From contig OX485803.1 in assembly GCA_950295325.1 (NCBI GenBank), positions 5,888,001 to 5,952,000 on the forward strand: a stretch of 64,000 nucleotides of DNA, read 5' to 3'. The translations under genes were made by a program, and so were the position numbers. How positions within the stretch are numbered: the first letter of the stretch is position 1; the number at the start of each line of letters is the position of its first letter. The notes below the pieces were generated by a model, which saw nothing but the letters and a program-made list of their open reading frames with translations, searched no databases and was not told where the DNA came from. Shown piece after piece: positions 35,915 through 52,175 of this stretch. Origin of the DNA: Polytrichum commune. Taxonomy: Eukaryota > Streptophyta > Polytrichopsida > Polytrichales > Polytrichaceae.

Positions 35915-38900
35915 CACAAATGTCTGAGCCCCTTGTTCTTTATGAAGGATATAGGAGCCGGTGAATACCTTGTAAGAGTTAGAATATCTTGACACTCTAA
36001 CGAAGTCTTCGTCATGTACAATAGGCCATGAGTCCCATTATATTTGTGAACCTACCCTTTACACTTAGGGATTTTGTTAAAAATGGGGAAGGCTCAGAAG
36101 CTACTGTTGCTTTGTAGTTTACACCCGAGGTGCCAAGCTTACAATTGTACATACATCTTCAAAGCTCATTGAGCGTATAACATAGTATTATTTTGTTGGA
36201 GGGTCTTCACGTGCCTCATCTATACTTCTTGTACATGCTGTATGTAAAAGCACAACACTCTGAATTATGCATTCTTCGAAAGCGAATGATTGTCTGATGC
36301 CCATTGGTTTTGAATTCCACACGTGGATGAGTCTGCTCACTTTTTCGCAGTCACAGGATCCCCTGCACCTTGTTGATATTGAGTACTTAACCCTTGCATG
36401 CTTGGGCGACCATTAAGTGGTCGATTTGTGGTCAAAGTGCCAAACCATCAATTTCCAAACCTCTGTTGGAGCTTGGTTATGATGCATCTTTTGACCGTTG
36501 GGATTGAGCAAAAGACCTATCTTGTAGATTCTACATGATTGAGAAAATTAAAATTTGAGTGCCCAAAAATGCAAATTGAATTCTAGGGACATTTCAACCA
36601 TGTGCCTCTTGTAACTTTTTCCTTTAAAACTTCTTAGTTATTGATGAAATGGAATTGATTTAAAGTTTGGAAGTTGAAAATGCTAATGGGACTTAAAATC
36701 CCATTTATGAATACACACTATCTCTATCACAAATGAAATTTGGATGAAATCTAATGCTTATGATATATTTATTTTCAAAGCATTACTCACAAAAGACCGT
36801 AACCAATCCAAATATGGACCAATCATGTTAAACTTTTGGTTATAGCGTGCCTACTTATGTAGGAATTTACTTTAGAATTTGTGCTCCTTTATATAAACAA
36901 AACTACTCATATGTACAGGTTTGACTTTTTGGAAAGAAGCCCATGTTGTTAGGGGTCAAGATGATGAGATTTAAGGCAAACATATCTTGATCTAACACCT
37001 TTGATAATGAAACACCTTCTCCAAGCTTGATGTGTTGCAATCAACATCATTGAGTGTTGGCTCACCTTTCAAAATTGTATTCAACCTAAAATATGACCAA
37101 ACTAGCTCTATCATGCAAGTAGTTCATGAAGACTTATAACATGATTTAAAAGTGGACGCACCCACCAATTGCATAAGTTTTTTCAGATGATCTATTTTAG
37201 GTGATTGACTATCCAAAATAAGAGACATGTGGGGCTCAACATGGGAGCGGTAGGGACTGTATTATTAGCAACGAAAGTGTTTGCCAAGTGGGGGTCTACA
37301 TGGTTAATTTATGGGCAAAAAGAATCTAATGTTTAGAAATCCATAGCAAATTCCCACAAACTCCAAATTAGTATTGGATTTTGCTATCTATTGTATACAC
37401 ATGTGCAAGAACATTTAAAAAAATTGAGTGTTAAATGAAGGCTTCAATCTCATAAAAATTTCCACTCAAGACTTGTCTACGTTATGTATCAACTACCTCA
37501 TAAAATTAACCTTTGAAAATGGATTTGGATGTCTATTGACGCAACCAATATTGATGTAGAGGGCGACATTATGGAGAGAGAATGGACTCCAAAATCAACT
37601 CAAAGTAAGTAAGGCAATAGCTTCTTATTTCACACCTTGGGATTCGTCCCCAATTTTGCCTTTTAGAGTGAAAGCATGCTCTAAATCACTTTGGATGCTT
37701 CTAATGAAATCATCCAACCAACTCCAAATTCATATATCAACATTGTTTCAAATGGATTATGCATTTGTGATATATTGGAGCGGTTTCGCTTGGAGTTTTC
37801 CTTGCTATTTGGAGTCATGTGTTGTGTGCTCTTGTGTGTGGGCATAGCAGTGTTGCAAGCTACCATTGTCAAATACATGCAACCTTCAATAATTGTGTTC
37901 CTAACAAGTGGTGTTATGAGGGTGAGTGCCCTGCTCATGGCATCCTTTGGGGGCCTCAACACGTGGCACCAATTCCAAATTGGTGCTTACATGGGCTTCC
38001 ACGACCCTTGTGGTGGTCATTCATGACATAACTTACACCATCCAACTAGGTCAACCCCGATGGCATGGAGGCCCGAGCGAGCTTGTTGGACAACCATTTG
38101 GGTGTCATGTCCTCTAGACCCTATGATCATGGAGATTGACACCTTAGATTAAGGGCAACGAAGGGCAAGGGTTATGTTATGGGGAAATCATCATCTTTCC
38201 TCAAATTATAGACATCATTGAAATGGATCGGTGGCCAACTATATGTATGGTGCCACTTTTGTTTTTGCAACCTAGCTGTGGTGGAATGCCCCCTTTACAC
38301 TTCCATTAAGAGGGAGATTTGCTTATTCAAGAATGTAGTAGTAGATAGTCTCAAGTATTTCTACCAACTTGATCATCAGGCTGAAAATAGTAGTATATTC
38401 CAAAAGACATGCCACTACCTATGCTCGGGGAAAACCGACGGCTAGTTCATTATCAACCGATGGATTTCCCCTCATGGCCGGTTCAAATTTCCAACCATCA
38501 GATGGCAATCCGACTGTAATTTCAATCCTCCGACAATTAGCCAATGGACCAAAAAATGTCCCGGAAATGTAGCCGATTCTTCTTGTGAGTTATTGGATTT
38601 CAGCCGGAAGCATCCAAAGCGCTATTTGTCTGGGGCATCTGATGATGCACTTAAGGAAGTACCCTAAACCTTAAACTTTTTGAATTATGCAACCTCTCCA
38701 TGACCAAATCCAATTGCTTCTATGAAGAATTGGGGGACCCTTGGCCTTCAAGCGGTGAAGGCATTGCTAGGTTCAATTCCTACCAAGGATATTAACTCTT
38801 CAAATTTAAAGTTTTGAACATGCCTTTCTTTTCACTTATTCAAGATTTTGTACTAAGAAATGATTTCTAATTCCTTTTCATACAATTTTTAAACAATTAG

Positions 38901-40131
38901 TGCCAATATGAATTCCATTTAATCGGATATTGGCCAATGAAAATATGAAAATATAGGCAATTGGCCGATTGATTTTACAAAAGACCGGCTCTTGCCGATG
39001 TAAATTGGAAAAAATCCAACCCTTCATAGCAACTACCGGCAATTAGCCACTAAGGCTTCAAAAACTTCCCGAACTCTGGCCACTACTGAACTCTAGAATC
39101 GTTTTCATTTAAATTCCATTTCAATCCCACATTTCCACCGCATGCACCAAATTTCATTCCATATGTTGTGAACTAGTCTTTGTTTCCCATTCAATATGTC
39201 TGAAGTTTCTTTGAAGTTTGCAAAACTCCAAGAAACGATCTCTTCTGACATCTCTAAAGAGGGAGACTTAACACCACAAAAACAGATAACTTCTATGTAG
39301 GCTTGAATTGCTTGAATTCTTTGAATTATGGCTCCAGCTTGAATCAAGCTTCAGGCATGTGGAGATACTCAACAGATATGTCAGTAACCCGTCAAGGATC
39401 TGTTCGAGGAATTCTGGCTGTTCAACATAGAAAATCTGACAACCATGCTCACATACATTGGACCAGTCATGTAGAGGTCATTTAATTTAGAGCAGAGTGT
39501 CAGACTGAATAATGTCAAAGGTCAATATATCAGCATGCTGGCTTACTCAAACTACAAACCCATCACCATATTCTTATACTGTCGAGGTCTATCTACATAA
39601 TTAGGTCAACTGGTGAAGGAGGTTCCAAAATCTTGATACTCATACCATCAAGATGAGGTTTGAGGTTTAGGGTCCCAAGGATCCGGATGATCCATACCAC
39701 AGCAAGCAATCAATAACTCACAAGCTGAAAAATCTGTACAGACTATGTGTAAGAACTAGTTGCAGAAAATTAAGCATGCATACTTCACAAGCATCACTCT
39801 ATGGCAATAATGAGTTCCACAAGTAGCAATGCAAAGTTCATCAATACTGTAACCTAAGAACTGGATCCAGTACCTCAGTCAGGTCCCGAGTTCTGATTCA
39901 CAAATGCTGGCTTCATATTTCACAAAATGCTTTGGGGATTGTTGAAGTCTCATACCCAAGACTTTATCCCTCTTGCAGATACAACCACTAATGTGTCCTG
40001 ACCAAACCTGAATGTACATCACCAAAAGACCAACTAAATATATACAACCTTATGAAAATGTAGCCGGAGCCTATTGCAAGACCATTTGCAAGTTCCCATC
40101 TGCATCTTGTCGACAAATATATGGGACATGA
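35915..40131. other. Gene-free spacer with CCGG-type repeats
   Basis: The first few hundred bases are the 3' flank of the ligase gene. From 38430 to 39080 there are dispersed CCGG/CAATTAGCC motifs like those at 20830-21730. Open frames around 37690-38030 have no splice structure or family signature. A tRNA-like B-box motif, GGTTCAATTCC, occurs at about 38770 without a full tRNA fold that I could build. Confidence 0.4.
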
Positions 40132-43100
40132 CTATGCACCATGAATAGCTGACCTCTTAAAAACCACCAGTGACAATACCAACACTGACAGCATCATACT
40201 TGACCTGACTGTGCGTTCAAAGAAATCATCAGTCTCACTGAGGTAGACTTTCTTTTCTGCTGTGTCGAAGATGCCACTTATAAGTTCCTGGAGTGTTGCG
40301 ATGAAGTGAGAGAATGCTGTTTTAGTGTTCCAAAAGAATTGTGAGAAAACATTCATCTCCTCCTTCAAAGGTTTATTTCCATCATGTTCAGTAAGGTCAG
40401 CTCCGTGCTCAATAGCCCCTGCAAAAGAGCATGTTCACTTATGTAACTCAAACTTGAAATTTATAACAAGAAACTTTTTAAATTTGCAACGACTGTCATT
40501 ATCACAACACCAAAGATTAGTGGACAGAGCCCAGATTGAATAACATGTGAATTGACTTAATCCAGTGACTTCAAATCAACCACAACTCCAACATGTATGA
40601 AGGATAAAGCTGCCACTAATGATTTCACCATACAGTGAAAGGAAGTGTTTACCATCAGCTGCACGAAGTGTAGATCTGAATTCTTGTATCTGTTCATTGG
40701 CCAATACTGCATCCCAAACTCCCTTATCTGTAGCTAATGAGACGACCATTTTCTGCACATGTTGGCAAAACACAAAACATCACGTAATGAAACCAACCAT
40801 CAACGCTTCAGTTCATAAACGCTTTACAATTTAAATTGAAGTACATATGACAACATGGAAGTCCATATGCTGCAACCTAGCCCCAAAAATCTCTTGCCAA
40901 CATGCAACTATATTCAGCATCTGCATACTTGTTTGACTCAAATTGATTAATATTGAAAATTGTCAAAACAATGCTATGCATGATACCTCAGCATATTTAC
41001 ATTAGTAGTTAGATAACTCAAAGTCCAGCAGGAGTTGCTGCATAAGAACAGAAAAGTTAACTAAAAACTTGGTTGGCTTGGGTTACATTATTCCTAAATG
41101 CTATTGCTAACCAACATGCAGCCTTGCACATGGGGCAGGTACAGAGGCTATCAAAAGATTCTAGACTATCTAAAAAGCGTCAAGACCTGTGCATACCTGG
41201 ACCTGTGGATTGTGCTGGAACTGGTGAAAAGCCTCTAGCATTGCACTTCTTCCACCAACTTCAGAGCTCCTTGGAATAGATGTCACATCCAGGGGTGCAG
41301 GTTCAATCCAATCACTCTTTGTGACCTGACTAATTACATGATACTCGACCTCCTCCACCTCCAGTACAGAAGCCGAAGTGTTCTCAGAGCCAGAAGCGGC
41401 TGGTGAGGCAGTGCGTGGTGACTCCACTGAAGTTGGAGTGCTGCCTGTAATCAGCCCTCTGCCAGGAATACACAACACATCTAAGGGCCGCTTTACAATA
41501 TGGCCAAGAGCCGTGACCAGGAAATTGTGAGGGCACGTGGAACGCATCTGAAGGCTGTACCGTGGAAAATTGGTATTGGATTTTGTGTGGTCACAAGTCT
41601 GTAAGTGTAGTGTAAAGACCTGCATGACCAGGCTCTCCACTGAATGCTATTTCATCACCATCCGAGTCACATAGGCCCTTCTACACAATAAGTTGAGAAA
41701 AAATAAGGGTTGTGAGATTTTAAAGTGTCATGGTCTCCCAAAATTGTGTTAGACTCACCTCTTTGAGCTTGACACAAAATCTGGTAGACCATGGAACATT
41801 ATCCATTTCATGCCATGTAGGAATCCATGGAGGGATTTCATCCATTCAAACTTCCTTCGTCCCTTACGCCCTCAAGCTCTACTGCAAAGTGGAGTGGTAC
41901 GGTCTCCATGTTTTCCACCAATGAGAGATTTAAATTTCAATGATCAATGGCCCCTCAAGCTCTACTGTAAAGTGTTCCTGACTCTTTAAAATGGTCATAA
42001 AATGTGACGCAGTTCAATGCTCCAAGACACAATGATGAGTATCTAAACTATCGGCCACCATTCAGATGTCTGTTCCCACCTTGGACGGCCATGAAAAACT
42101 CCCTCACCAGTTTCTAGTGACAAGGTGAGGGAAAATTAACATCCTTCGCATTCGATTTACATCCTTGAACTCCCTGTATACTAGACTCAAACCCACAGTA
42201 AGGTATGTGGCCCCAATGTGGGCACTTCCAACGTCAAAGACATTTCTGGCCGTTGGATTGGCTCAAAAATTGCCTCATCTCAAGTGTGATCTATTACCGA
42301 GGTGGTCACTTCAAGTTTCCGAAATTGGAGTCTAGACGCCAAAGTAATAAGCGTCCAAAGTTTGCCATCGATAGTGAAGATTCTCTTACTCTTCAAATTA
42401 TCACATAGGCCTCCCAGTTGTAATATTCACTATTGAACCTATAATGGTGACCTCATTTTGAGCACACAGTCCGATCTCATTGAACACATGTCTTTTTAAG
42501 GTCCATTCTAGACAACGAACATTGCCATGTACCACTTGAAAATACAAGTCCGATTAAGAAGAGAGACCACGTAAGGCTCACAAACCTTAATGCAGAACAG
42601 CGCAGATTACAAAATAAGCATGCCCACGGACAGGCCACATGCCCGTACAGAAGTGTCAAACGCGAACTTCAAAATACTTTCAAACATTGTAAGCTCGGTG
42701 CAAAGTTTCAAAAAGACATGCGCATTACAAAATAAGGGTGACAATAGACAGGCCAAATGCCTATCAAGAAGTGTCAAAGGCCACCTTCGAGAAACTTTCA
42801 GAATTGCGAGTTGAGAGCAGACTTTCACAAAGGCATGCACATGTTGCCGAGGGCGCTTTAACCCTGACAAATTCCATTGTGCAAGGCAAACGTTTTCCCA
42901 GAGGGTCCCAGTGGGATAGATAGATAGATATACACTTACAAGCGAAGAGCGTTTTGGAGGTCGGAAGTGGCCTCTTCCACTTCCCGCTGGGTAGGCAAAG
43001 TCCCGAAGACCAAGATATCCCGCTCTTCATCCCCAGCGATCTCCCAGTCTTCAATATCCCAAAACTGCTTCAACCCCGAGTTGTTGTTGTTGCTGTTGAC

Positions 43101-43283
43101 CTGACTATTGTTTGAATGGTGCACCTCGGCAGGGCAACTGCAGGCCACTCGAGCCGATGGCGAAGCGGTCCGAAGTGCGGGGGTGGTAGTGCACATGCGG
43201 CACATTGCGGCATTGGAAGCGACAGTGGGGGCCGACGACCCCACTACTCGAATCACGCTCCTCCACATCGCTCCTCCTCCCAT
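40132..43283 (-). CDS. Uncharacterised plant protein with C-terminal membrane anchor
   Basis: Four exons in phase give 330 aa: 42940-43283, 41197-41458, 40653-40752, 40132-40418. The start is the ATG giving MGGGAMWRSVIR; a longer reading lacks an ATG. The N-terminal 70 residues are Ser/Ala/Asn-rich, followed by FWDIEDWEIAGDEERDILVF and REVEEATSDLQNALR. The middle has acidic EVEEVEYHV and a conserved-looking SAMLEAFHQFQHNP, then GVWDAVLANEQIQEFRSTLR, and FFWNTKTAFSHFIATLQELI. The end is SSMMLSVLVLSLVVFKRSA, a single hydrophobic helix close to the C-terminus, so a tail-anchored topology is likely. Plant genomes carry related proteins of unknown function, from general memory; I assign none. Intron 1 contains a Tourist-like MITE that ends 26 bases from the exon 2 acceptor. 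Confidence 0.78.
41485..41980. mobile_element. Tourist-like MITE, diverged copy in an intron
   Basis: Begins TAA-GGGCCGCTTTACAAT, then gccaagagccgtgacc as in the intact copy at 53684, and shows the interior landmarks (accatggaacattatccatt, ccaatgagag). The right end is degenerate (actgtaaagtg). It lies in intron 1 of the C-tail gene, just upstream of the exon 2 splice acceptor. Confidence 0.7.
42190..42600. repeat. Diverged dispersed repeat shared with 50640-51000
   Basis: Shares gtgggcacttccaacgtc-like and cgttggattggctcaa-like blocks, and the aagaagagagaccac block, with 50640-51000. Weaker relatives lie at 29110 and 30200. The tract at 42590-42870 additionally shows two ~120-bp tandem units containing ttacaaaataag and aagtgtcaaa. 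Confidence 0.5.
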
Positions 43284-43527
43284 CCCCTGACTGCTCCCCA
43301 AAACCCTTATGCCCCTCTCACAAACCCTAAGGTCCCGTTCTGGGGCCCAACGCGAGCCCCCCGCACACCCGCGGCAGAACTTCCCCGCAGCACACACACA
43401 CACAGGGACGCAAACAAGCGTGCGAGTTCACTCACTCCGAGCAGAAGAGAAGCAACAACAACCCAAATCGCAACGCACGAAGCCAGTCAAGAATCGACCT
43501 GCTTCGTCATAACCCGCCAACGATAAC

Positions 43528-43561
43528 AACCACCACCACCACCACCACCACCACCACCACC
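43528..43561. repeat. (CAC)n trinucleotide tract upstream of the C-tail gene
   Basis: About eleven CAC units lie about 245 bases upstream of the minus-strand start codon, in a GC-richer stretch that is probably its 5' leader or promoter. A large-T/C tract (ttcttcttc) at about 45797-45826 is a similar simple repeat. Confidence 0.85.
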
Positions 43562-44715
43562 TCAAAACCCCCCCGTTTCGTTTGCTTTTAATTTCTTCAC
43601 TCCCTCCCCTCTTCCGTCGCGAGTTGGTTCAAGCCGGAGATGAGAAGCAAGCCACGACGAGTCCTGTGCGAGAAGAGGAGGGAAGAGAAGAGAAGCGGAG
43701 CCGCCTTGGCTTGTTTTACGTCACCACTTGCTTGCGAGTGGTGATGCTTATCCTTGTGAAATTGTGATGACTTGTTTGTTATCTTGTGAAGTTGCCCACT
43801 CCACCGTCCCTCGCAGTCCGCAACTCGCTCACTCACTCCCACTCCCTCTATCTCTGCATACTAAACTTATCAGATTCGTCGCCTGTTTGGCGACGAGTTG
43901 CTCTCGCCTTCGGTGTCTCCGTCCCGCTCCGCTCCGATCCGATCACCGCCTGTCTGCGTGCTTTAATGTGAGCTGAGGTCCACTCCGTCTGCCCATCGAT
44001 CTTTTCGGTCGCAACAACCGTAATCCATCTTTTCTATCTATCTTCTTCATATCTTCCACTAACTTTAACTGGCCTTTTGGCTGCCTCGGAGAGCGGGAAT
44101 CAATGCATACATACGACCCGTACCTCTCATCCATCCAATATAAATAAAATAACAAATAAAAATAACACTAAAAATCTCGACCCCCTATAGGTTAGGTTCG
44201 TTGGTGATTCATCTCCAATGGCCTTCGAGTGAGTTGCACTACTAATTTTGGGGTCTTTAAAAACTGATTTGAATGTCCTCGAGTCATAGTCCACCCACAC
44301 TTACTGGTGTCGGCTGTCAGTGAACGGTTCTTACCAGCACTGGTTACATTCAGTGGCTAAACCGGCTCTAAAAGTGGCCCCTGTTGGAAGGTGTCGTTCG
44401 AAACCGGCCCCCATCGGTAAGTGTGGGCATGTTATAAGTTACACTGCTAATTTGGGGTTTTGAAAATCGATCCCAATGTCAAATTGACCCACAAAAGTAA
44501 TATTTGGGTTGCATAGTACTATTTCAAAGCATTTGAATTGGAGGAAATGAGAGGTACACTCGCATTGCAATAGTTCCCTCTCTCTCCCACACTCTTTGTG
44601 CCTCGCCACCTTTTCCATATGCATGTAATAATAATAAAATATGTATGTGTGTGTCGTAGCTGCCACTTTTGTTGGGTTGTTTTCAAGGAGTTTTTTTTTT
44701 CATTATTCATAGGGA
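43562..44715. other. Promoter-side spacer of the C-tail gene
   Basis: GC-richer up to about 43980, then AT-rich. No gene is supported here; the last ~120 bases may be an out-of-frame upstream part of the decayed coding frame that follows. Confidence 0.4.
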
Positions 44716-45675
44716 GTGCAATATGTTTGCAACCTACTCAAGTGGGAAGTAGCTATTTACTTTCATCATATATGGATGGAGGATGGTAAAAAGGGACGAA
44801 CTTCATTCCCCATTGCTATCATTCAAAAGAAGACTATACCTTTCCAAAATTGGGAAGATTTCCACAACACCGTCCACATAAATGGGGAATATATTGTTGA
44901 ATGTTCCCATCCCCATAAAATGTATATGGCGTTTTGAGAAATAAATAGCCCCAAGCAAAGCATTGGTTGCTATATCCATGAGTATCTTCAAATGGGGCCT
45001 ATGCTATCTAGGTTTGTTGCATTGACATTCTTCACCATCCATTCCCCAATTTTAGGTCACTTAATAATTTCGTCAACAATTTTGTCTTCTTGAGTGTTTA
45101 GTAGGTCCGTCATTGAGGGTGTGTTTCTTATGAGAAGTGGAAACGGAATGTTGATGTTGTCAAGATTCCACGGCACACTTTTGCTTTCTTAAAACATTGA
45201 TCATGGATAGATATTTTTGTCCCTTCCACCTTGTTAAATGGGGCTCTTGCAAAGTGGTACACTAATAAAGGTCCAACTAGGTCATGGTCAGGTAGATGTC
45301 TTGCTCTTTGAGTGGGGTTCTCACTAATCTTACTGAAGTGAAGTGGTTCGTCAAGGTAAATTGGTCTGGTATATTTATGCCCCCCTATATTTATCTTTAC
45401 CACCCCCCTCTCCCTAGTTGATGTTTTTGACAAGGAATCCTCCTCTTTTTCCTCACTTTGTAAAAGAGATTTATGGGTGGTGCAAAAGACACTTTCTCGA
45501 AGATTGTGTTGGATATGGCCTTAGTAGTGTGGGCCGCATTAATTATGACCTTATATTTCTTTTGAGTGATTCACGAATAGTTGACGTAAGAAAGTTTGAA
45601 AGTAACCACATTATTTTAGAATATACTTGGAATTGTGGCCCACAATACTTGTGGATGAATGAAATTAGCTTGTAA
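44716..45675 (+). pseudogene. Decayed coding frame with eight in-frame stops and no frameshift
   Basis: A single frame stays protein-like for 960 nt but is interrupted by stops at 44935 (TGA), 45091 (TGA), 45190 (TAA), 45208 (TAG), 45235 (TAA), 45325 (TAA), 45334 (TGA) and 45415 (TAG), and ends at TAA 45673. Peptide stretches between them include NWEDFHNTVHINGEYIVE, SIGCYIHEYLQMGPMLSRF, KLVWYIYAPLYLS and NYDLIFLLSDSRIVDV. Every stop is one C-to-T change away from an Arg or Gln codon. That fits decay of a methylated element or gene without indels. I do not recognise the family, and there is no start context or intron evidence. The region lies in the spacer between the divergently transcribed C-tail gene and RPN11. 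Confidence 0.6.
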
Positions 45676-46348
45676 TTTAATATAAATATATGGATACTAT
45701 CACAATGTAATGATATACATACAAGAGGGTATGGCCACGGTTGTCCTACGAACAGACACTTTATTCACTCCGGTCCCTAGTAGGGACTGGAGTTCTTCTT
45801 CTTCTTCTTCTTCTTACAAGAGGTTTATTAAATTCTATAACATGTTATAGAAAAATTATTAAAAAACCCTGATTCTTAATAGGTTTGGAATTCACACGAC
45901 CCTTACAATACAATAAGTAACACTATTTATCAACCCACACCAATGGTGATATCCATTTATAGTAAGGGGGGGGGTGTGTGGAGGTAAGGCTTGAGCCATG
46001 TCATTACAAACCCACATCATTTCCACCTTGATTAGAAATTAGAGCGGCCAACATTTCATTATTCCCACCCACACTAATTGGAGGATATATTTAGTGTGCC
46101 CCCACTAAATTCGTCCGTCACAGTGACGGCCAGGGGAACGCCGACGCTCCCAGCGATTGATCCCATGATGGGGAACCTGCTTCCTGGTCCTTGTGGGGCT
46201 CGCAACTTCGAAGCCGAACACTTTGAGTGCACACTCGTTTTCCCCATTGCCCTTCGATCGGTTGCCGTTACGCCGTTGCGGTTGTTTTCCAAGCAATCAC
46301 AGCACCTCAGGTGTTACGGCAAGATAGTCTGTCAGGTGATTTTGCGAT

Positions 46349-49731
<3,383 letters not shown>

Positions 49732-52052
49732 ATTAGCATTTAGCACTTTCTTCTTGTAAAGTTTGGGCTCTGTGCAATGAAGTCTTCTCTCACATTCTTT
49801 CAGAACAGCAAGGCATGAAGCGCTATCAATTTTCTGCCTTCCTTGTCTAATCCCTTGATTTGGTATGGCACAGAAACTTCACGGATGTTTAGATTGTATA
49901 TCCTTGCTCTAGACTTTTAAAGCCTGACAATCATATCTGGTAGTTGGAGCCAGATGGAGAGCTCTTGACTCTCTTTCTGTCTGATAAGTGCAACTGTGTA
50001 CAAGCAACGATTTTAAGAAGCCTCCATTGCATTTTCCACCAAAGTTGTCATCTTGTCTTGAGTACACTCAATGGACCTTGTGAATATTGCACATCTTTAC
50101 AACAAAGAGTTCACTATACAATTGCCAGTTAGTGCCATGAGCCAACATGCACAGGGAGGATGCCACTCAGATTCCAAATAGAATTCATCATATATGTCCA
50201 TAGTTGGTATTTTTTTTTCTCACTTATAGGTCTAAACAATCTAGGCAAGCTCACTCTAGTGATCCTGAACTTTTCCCTCCATAGGAGATTGCTGACTTGT
50301 GTTATCAGAAATTTAGATAGCCAAGATGTGGAGAATCCAACAAGCTCTCACCTAATACCCCAATTCTCTAGTATCAATACATTGAATTGATTATCTTTTC
50401 TAACTTCCATAATCAGAAATTATATTTCTTTTGAATAAGAGGATCTCTTGTCAAATCCAAAGTGGACTATAATTGGATCAAATCCATTGAACGTTGAACA
50501 ATCAAACATGGCAAACCATTTCCATAAAATATTACTGACTTGGCTTAGTGGAAGGTGATGGACTGGACATTGATATTTGGAAGGTGGGTTTCAAAGGTTC
50601 AGAAATGAGGACAGACAGTTGGGCAAGGGCAATTCTGCATCCGTACATAACGTGTGGGGTCCTAATATGGACACTTCCTACTCCACAAGCATTTCTCACC
50701 GTTGGATCGAATCAAGAATTGTCTCATCTGGTTAGCAATTGCATATCAAGTTTTAGAATTGGAATTGGGATGCAAAAGTTATAAATATTTAGAATGAAGA
50801 TTCAATCACCCAATTGTGTTAATTATTGGTCCTAGAATAGTTGATGTAGTTTGATACCATAGGTAGTGCTATCTCATCGTGACACATGAATTTTTTGGTG
50901 TCCATTCTTTTAATTACAAGCCTTGGGATATACCACTCAAATATAGATATCCACTTAAGAAGAGTGACCACCCAAGGATGACATATCTTAGGTTGACATT
51001 GAATGGTGAATTTTCAATAAAAAATAGATGAGCATGATCATGTCCACAAATGAAGTTGAAATATTGATAGGGTAGTCCCATCCAAATACACCCTAGACTC
51101 TATAACATCACAGTTGTGGAAACCAATGTGCACTTGATATTAAGGAGTTAGCATGAATGCTTGATAAAAGAGGATTATTGTAGCATGTGACATTTTGAAA
51201 TAACACATCGTCAACATTGCGATAATGACCATAATTACAATGATGACAATGTGATGCATGCAAGCATGCAAGCATGCAATTTGAATTCTTTGATGGTTTA
51301 TTTTAATGTCAATAACCGTTATATATGGGAGGGAAACGCGAGATTTAAGCCGAGCACATCATTCCCTTGGGTTTCGGGATGCAAGAGAAGTATTGACATT
51401 AAGGAGTTGATAGTACGGAGTTTAGAGTGTACACAAACCCATATTTTGCTATGCATTCAACTCATGCAGTTGTTCTCACGTCGTATTCACTGACAGATAC
51501 TTATCGATGAGAGATTGCAAGTTGATCAAGAAGTGGTGCATTCAATCTTCTGGAAGCACTACAGATCAAAGTCGCAAACATTGCAGAAGGAATGGATCAC
51601 CTAACTTAAATTAAAAAGAATATTGTTCATATACACTTCAAATGTGCAAACATGCCTATGACCAGTGTCAGGGCAGACAAGGTTTCATTGATGCCATTTT
51701 GTCCATGAAGACATGTTTGGCGTTAGTCGATGAAAAGTATTACTACTCTGTGGTTCTTAACTGAATCGACATACAAATAGACATTTGCTCCAGCCACAAG
51801 GATGCTGTCAAAATAAAACAAAGTGAATAAAAAAACTTCTACTGGCAAAAATCTGTTTCCAGCCGTTTCTCATTTAAACTTGGTAGGAGTAGCAAAGTGC
51901 AGATTCGCCCCTCAGTCGAAAACGACCGAGACCTCATCGGCTAAGAAGCCAAAACAGGAGAAGCAGAATTTCGCAGTGTCGTGGAGCAGAAATGTATCCA
52001 GAAAACTAGGCGAAGGCAACCAAAGACCATTTCAGATGCTGGAAAACAGCCC
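49732..52052. other. RPN11 3' flank and repeat-bearing spacer
   Basis: The first ~400 bases are probably 3' untranslated and termination sequence. 50640-51000 is the dispersed repeat shared with 42190. A gcatgcaa tandem lies at about 51254. No gene is supported. Confidence 0.45.
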
Positions 52053-52175
52053 TCAAGTGCTGCAGCCTCCTCGCAGAGCGAACTCAACAACAGCTGCGTA
52101 CTTCGATCTTTGCCTCAACTTTCGGCGCTTGCGCTTCAGACCCCTCATCCGTTTTTCTCTTACATTATTGCACAT
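52053..52175 (-). pseudogene. RPL41-like relic
   Basis: A 41-codon minus-strand frame contains KRMRGLKRKRRKLRQRSK, which matches the C-terminal two-thirds of the 25-residue ribosomal protein eL41 with two substitutions. Normal eL41 stops directly after RSK. Here the stop has become TAC and the frame runs on through YAAVVEFALRGG to a later TGA, and the N-terminal MRAKWK part is missing or replaced. Because eL41 is almost invariant, these changes suggest a retrocopy or dead gene. An upstream first exon was not found. Confidence 0.65.

Noticed and set aside
37691-38031. Overlapping plus-strand open frames of 60-110 codons
   Set aside because: No splice structure or recognisable domain; three overlapping frames are equally open, so none can be preferred.
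38755-38800. Possible tRNA (AGCGG-like A box and GGTTCAATTCC B box)
   Set aside because: I could not build acceptor and anticodon stems around it; no repeat partner was seen to support a SINE.
45128-45433. 101-codon minus-strand frame opposite the decayed coding frame
   Set aside because: It overlaps antisense to a plus-strand frame with much stronger protein-like composition. I treat it as a shadow.
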